Source: Pomphorhynchus laevis (taxonomy: Eukaryota > Acanthocephala > Palaeacanthocephala > Echinorhynchida > Pomphorhynchidae). From it: a stretch of 64,000 bases of DNA. Shown here one piece after another: positions 62,801 through 64,000 of this stretch. The notes beneath the pieces are model-generated. The model worked only from the letters and a program-made list of their open reading frames with translations, was not told the origin of the DNA and made no database searches. The translations under genes and the position numbers were made by a program. The DNA lies in assembly GCA_012934845.2 (NCBI GenBank), contig WNNJ02001588.1:101203-165202 (forward strand), given 5' to 3'. Within the stretch, counting starts at the first letter, position 1. Each line of letters opens with the position of its first letter.

Positions 62801-63237
62801 TCATTTCTGATTTCAAATTAAATAAGCGTGTGAAGGGGAGGTTTTATCTTCAATTTGAAAACGTATATCTTTTTGCAATTAATTGCTATTAGTAAACTAG
62901 TCATCTATAGTTTGCTTCCTAAATTAACTTTATTAATTAAACAAGTTAACTTATTAATTAAGTTAATTAATTAAATTAATTAATTTTTATGATCTTAACT
63001 TATAAACATTTAGTTTATAAGTTATGTTACCAGATTTTGATTGACTTATCCACAAGTGTTTGAAAAATAATACTAAACTACCATTAATGATTAATCCAAG
63101 TTAGTACCAAAAACCAAAATTAATTTAAATAGCCGTTACAACTAAATAAAATAGGGTTAAATTTCACTCACAATTCTTTGACATTATTAGATATCTGCAG
63201 CGATAAGTTCTTCTGGAAATTATTTTTGAAGATTTTG
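49622..63237 (-). CDS. Gene 2: paralogous micro-exon gene (partial, 5' and 3' ends not seen)
   Basis: Minus-strand exons at 63172-63237, 60420-60479, 58769-58834, 57860-57919, 57480-57536, 53282-53344 and probably 49622-49672 share all the gene 1 hallmarks: 51-66 nt, phase-2 introns, an open frame, and a repeat centred on F-x-S-N-x-S-L-x-I-S. Every split codon between consecutive exons reads Leu or Phe, matching the Ile/Leu junctions of gene 1. No signal-peptide exon lies within the window on the right, so the gene should start beyond 64000; the terminal exon is not identified. The same strand and order as gene 1 suggest tandem gene duplication. Function is unknown; a secreted glycoprotein is inferred by analogy with gene 1. 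Confidence 0.7.
50304..50664 (-). other. Overlapping short open frames, unrecognised
   Basis: Two overlapping minus-strand frames (50464-50664 and 50304-50492) have higher GC content than their surroundings. The first starts with a hydrophobic leader (CILRIAIVASIIILA). No family is recognised and no splice context ties them to gene 2. They could be a decayed small gene. Confidence 0.25.
50690..51640. other. AT-rich DNA, nothing seen
   Basis: A short direct repeat (GAGCACTTTGCTCTGTGATAAC, trimmed) at 51160-51220; otherwise no feature. Confidence 0.45.
51641..52660 (+). repeat. Series of degraded PLE-B terminal blocks
   Basis: Repeated words AAAGATAAATAATAAAT and GATTTTATACAATTTA followed by the CGATGTATCAGAATAAGGAT block occur at about 51650, 51930, 52080, 52210, 52410 and 52500, showing four or more tandem or nested partial copies. 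Confidence 0.65.
53282..53344 (-). CDS. Gene 2 repeat exon f (63 nt)
   Basis: Acceptor TTATGCTTAG and donor CT|GTAAGTTAAA. It reads MIGMNNDKVLNFSGYSALET. The L-N-F-S-G block matches the consensus L-x-I-S-G. Confidence 0.62.
53434..53513. repeat. (TA)n microsatellite
   Basis: About 40 TA units, directly read. Confidence 0.97.
53555..53775. mobile_element. Perfect foldback with hammerhead-like arms
   Basis: Near-perfect palindrome: arms from AATTATTTGAACAATTTAAT to the centre at TAGAGCTTACTTAGTAAGCT. Each arm contains CTGAAGAAGGCACCAGCCG followed by AAAC. Lies between two TA microsatellites. Confidence 0.9.
53778..53836. repeat. (TA)n microsatellite
   Basis: About 28 TA units, directly read. 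Confidence 0.95.
53860..55010 (-). mobile_element. PLE type B copy, 3' part
   Basis: Minus strand, right to left: YICYNNYNAYLTKIKPSSKY, the GGNSSPIIA region (changed here), FRYVNDICVFNSRNFYSIS (second Asp of YIDD kept, first changed to N), LILNKTNINDKESVYLDMS, then the terminal block at 53870-54090. Inserted in the gene 2 intron between exons e and f. Confidence 0.78.
55325..55450. mobile_element. Short foldback MITE
   Basis: Inverted arms AATTATTGGAACTGGATCCA and the complement (TGATCCAGCTTCAATAATTA). The centre has AGAAGATGCTAAC..TTAGCGAAAT. Confidence 0.75.
55850..56150. repeat. AT-rich simple repeat region
   Basis: Degenerate ATATTTTGTATA-type repeats on both strands; the open frames at 55821-56009 and 55938-56129 come from this composition. 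Confidence 0.75.
56160..57479. other. Gene 2 intron, nothing seen
   Basis: AT-rich sequence without a recognisable element; the open frame at 56599-56781 has no supporting evidence. Confidence 0.4.
57480..57536 (-). CDS. Gene 2 repeat exon e (57 nt, divergent)
   Basis: Donor TT|GTAAGTCC and acceptor ATTTAAG. It reads NDCYILKCTIPFIYIDNN. The frame is open and phase 2, but similarity to the repeat is weak, so it rests mainly on splice signals and position. Confidence 0.5.
57860..57919 (-). CDS. Gene 2 repeat exon d (60 nt, divergent)
   Basis: Acceptor TTTAAATTTAG and donor TT|GTAAGTAGT bound an open 60-nt exon reading IFHSMVKIPVMNIKTQLRE. It keeps phase and length, but the S-N-S core is lost. 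Confidence 0.6.
58769..58834 (-). CDS. Gene 2 repeat exon c (66 nt)
   Basis: Acceptor CTTTCTTTAG and donor TT|GTAAGTTTTC. The core reads DSKFGSNSLLTISEPMD, close to the gene 1 consensus. Confidence 0.75.
58930..60180. other. Gene 2 intron; 59210-59880 less AT-rich, unassigned
   Basis: The middle (59210-59880) has more G and C and a 64-codon minus-strand open frame (59638-59832) that I do not recognise. It could be an old insertion. Confidence 0.35.
60420..60479 (-). CDS. Gene 2 repeat exon b (60 nt)
   Basis: Acceptor CTGCTTAG and donor CT|GTAAGTATT. The core reads NSTFNSDLNISGNLSN, with three sequons (NST, NIS, NLS). It lies between two inverted repeats (60184-60250 and 61680-61743). Confidence 0.75.
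60730..61000. repeat. 20-bp minisatellite in a duplicated 195-bp unit
   Basis: TAAAGGCCATTACCAGTAAC is repeated about four times at 60788-60870, with further copies at 60985 and 61650-61685. The flank (ACTACCGAACTGAAT) is duplicated at about 60755 and 60950. Confidence 0.85.
61555..61646. repeat. Degenerate (ATATAC)n microsatellite
   Basis: Alternating ATATATAC/GTATATAT runs; the minus-strand open frame at 61405-61650 derives from it. Confidence 0.85.
62115..62925. repeat. Tandem partial units
   Basis: GTCATCTATAGTTTGCTTC-type words and GTCATTGTTACAATTGAAAT occur at 62240-62345, 62580-62690 and 62895-62925, with TTTCTGATTTTAAATTAAAT units between. The second word is also related to the foldback at 46371-47150. 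Confidence 0.7.
63172..63237 (-). CDS. Gene 2 repeat exon a (66 nt)
   Basis: Acceptor AATTTAG and donor TT|GTGAGTGAA. The core reads NNFQKNLSLQISNNVKE, with the S-L-x-I-S motif and the sequon NLS. Confidence 0.75.
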
Positions 63238-63339
63238 CTAAATTAAATAATCGCGATGTAATAATATAACTCTTTGAAAGTTTATTATTTATTTGAAAAT
63301 AATATATTTAGATAGAAATAATTTATAAAAAAATTTAAA

Positions 63340-63615
63340 TAATTTTTTTTTATTAAAATTTTAATTAAATTTTTAAACTTTCAATTTTAAAAATTTATAC
63401 TTAATTCGTCATATCTGCAAAGTGTTTGAATACGTTTAGCGTGTTATGTTAGGAAAAAACTGTTTTTTTTTAATATAATATTTAGATAAAAATAAAAATG
63501 AGATTTAAAAAAATATTTACAATAAATAAATTTATATTTAAATGTTTTTAACTTACTTTTAAAAATTTAAACAGAATTAATTAGTCATATCTGCAAAGTG
63601 TTTGAATAAGTACAA
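63340..63615. repeat. Duplicated segment of about 180 bp
   Basis: CATATCTGCAAAGTGTTTGA occurs at 63410 and 63582 with matching flanks. The second copy has a GTAAGTTAAA donor on the minus strand, but the intervening stretch has an early stop. Confidence 0.7.
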
Positions 63616-64000
63616 CATAAAAAAAACGTTTATATTTGGGAATTCTAAAAAGATATTAAAAATATTTACGTCTTAAATGATAATCTTAAGATAATTTTCT
63701 GCTAACATATGAATTCAAAAACGAAATGTAAATTTTGCATCCGCTAATTAGCACAACCAATTTAAATGCAAGCATTTTCCTTTATTTCTATACATGTTTT
63801 TATTAATTTAATTAATTATTTAAATTATTAGAATAATATTAATACTTTCTGATTTGTGCTTTTAAAATTATTTTCAACTGATTAGTTATTTATATAATAT
63901 ATTTATATTATATAAATATTTATATATTATAAATTATTAAATTTAAATTATTATTATTTAAATTATTAGAATAGTTAAAATACTATTTTGTTAATTTTAA

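Overview
This 64 kb window is strongly AT-rich eukaryotic (metazoan) DNA packed with mobile-element debris: RTE-type LINEs, two kinds of Penelope-like element (PLE), many foldback/MITE-like palindromes, microsatellites and local duplications. No rRNA, tRNA, CRISPR or bacterial-type operon was seen. Base composition and element content suggest an invertebrate (an AT-rich insect, a flatworm or similar). I cannot name the organism from sequence alone.

The main finding is not visible as long open reading frames. On the minus strand there is a series of very short exons, mostly 66 nt with a few of 45-63 nt. Each lies between a consensus acceptor (usually TTTAG) and a GTAAGT-type donor, and each is open in one frame. 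All start with one base that completes a codon and end with two bases of the next, so every intron is phase 2. The exons encode diverged copies of one 21-22-residue repeat, roughly (I/L)-x-F-x-(N/D)-T-x-F-x-S-N-(T/S)-S-L-x-I-S-(G/A)-x-x-x-x, rich in N-glycosylation sequons. Gene 1 starts at 36046 with a signal-peptide exon and runs left through 16 further intact exons to 781, probably leaving the window. A paralogue (gene 2) on the same strand to the right contributes exons at 63172, 60420, 58769, 57860, 57480, 53282 and probably 49622. The prediction is a tandem family of secreted, heavily glycosylated repeat proteins built from interchangeable symmetric micro-exons.

Layout. 1-36 kb is gene 1, whose introns hold foldback repeats (1.7-8.5 kb), intragenic segmental duplications carrying exons (4.2-5.8, 8.7-10.0 and 11.1-11.4 kb), a PLE remnant (12.6-13.4 kb), an RTE-like LINE (15.3-17.9 kb), PLE and LINE fragments (18.4-26.7 kb), unrecognised plus-strand coding remnants (28.9-30.1 kb) and another PLE (34.8-35.5 kb). 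36-53 kb is intergenic or the 3' part of gene 2: an unrecognised decayed minus-strand coding stretch (37.4-38.2 kb), a large PLE cluster (39.3-44.3 kb), LINE fragments (44.5-45.4 and 48.8 kb), palindromes (46.4-47.9 kb) and repeated PLE terminal blocks (48.5-54.1 kb). 53-64 kb holds the gene 2 exons separated by AT-rich introns, with one exon enclosed by a 1.5 kb inverted-repeat pair.

The duplications and transposons explain the long introns (up to about 6 kb) and probably how the exons multiplied. Function is not known; the architecture resembles micro-exon or effector-type secreted gene families.
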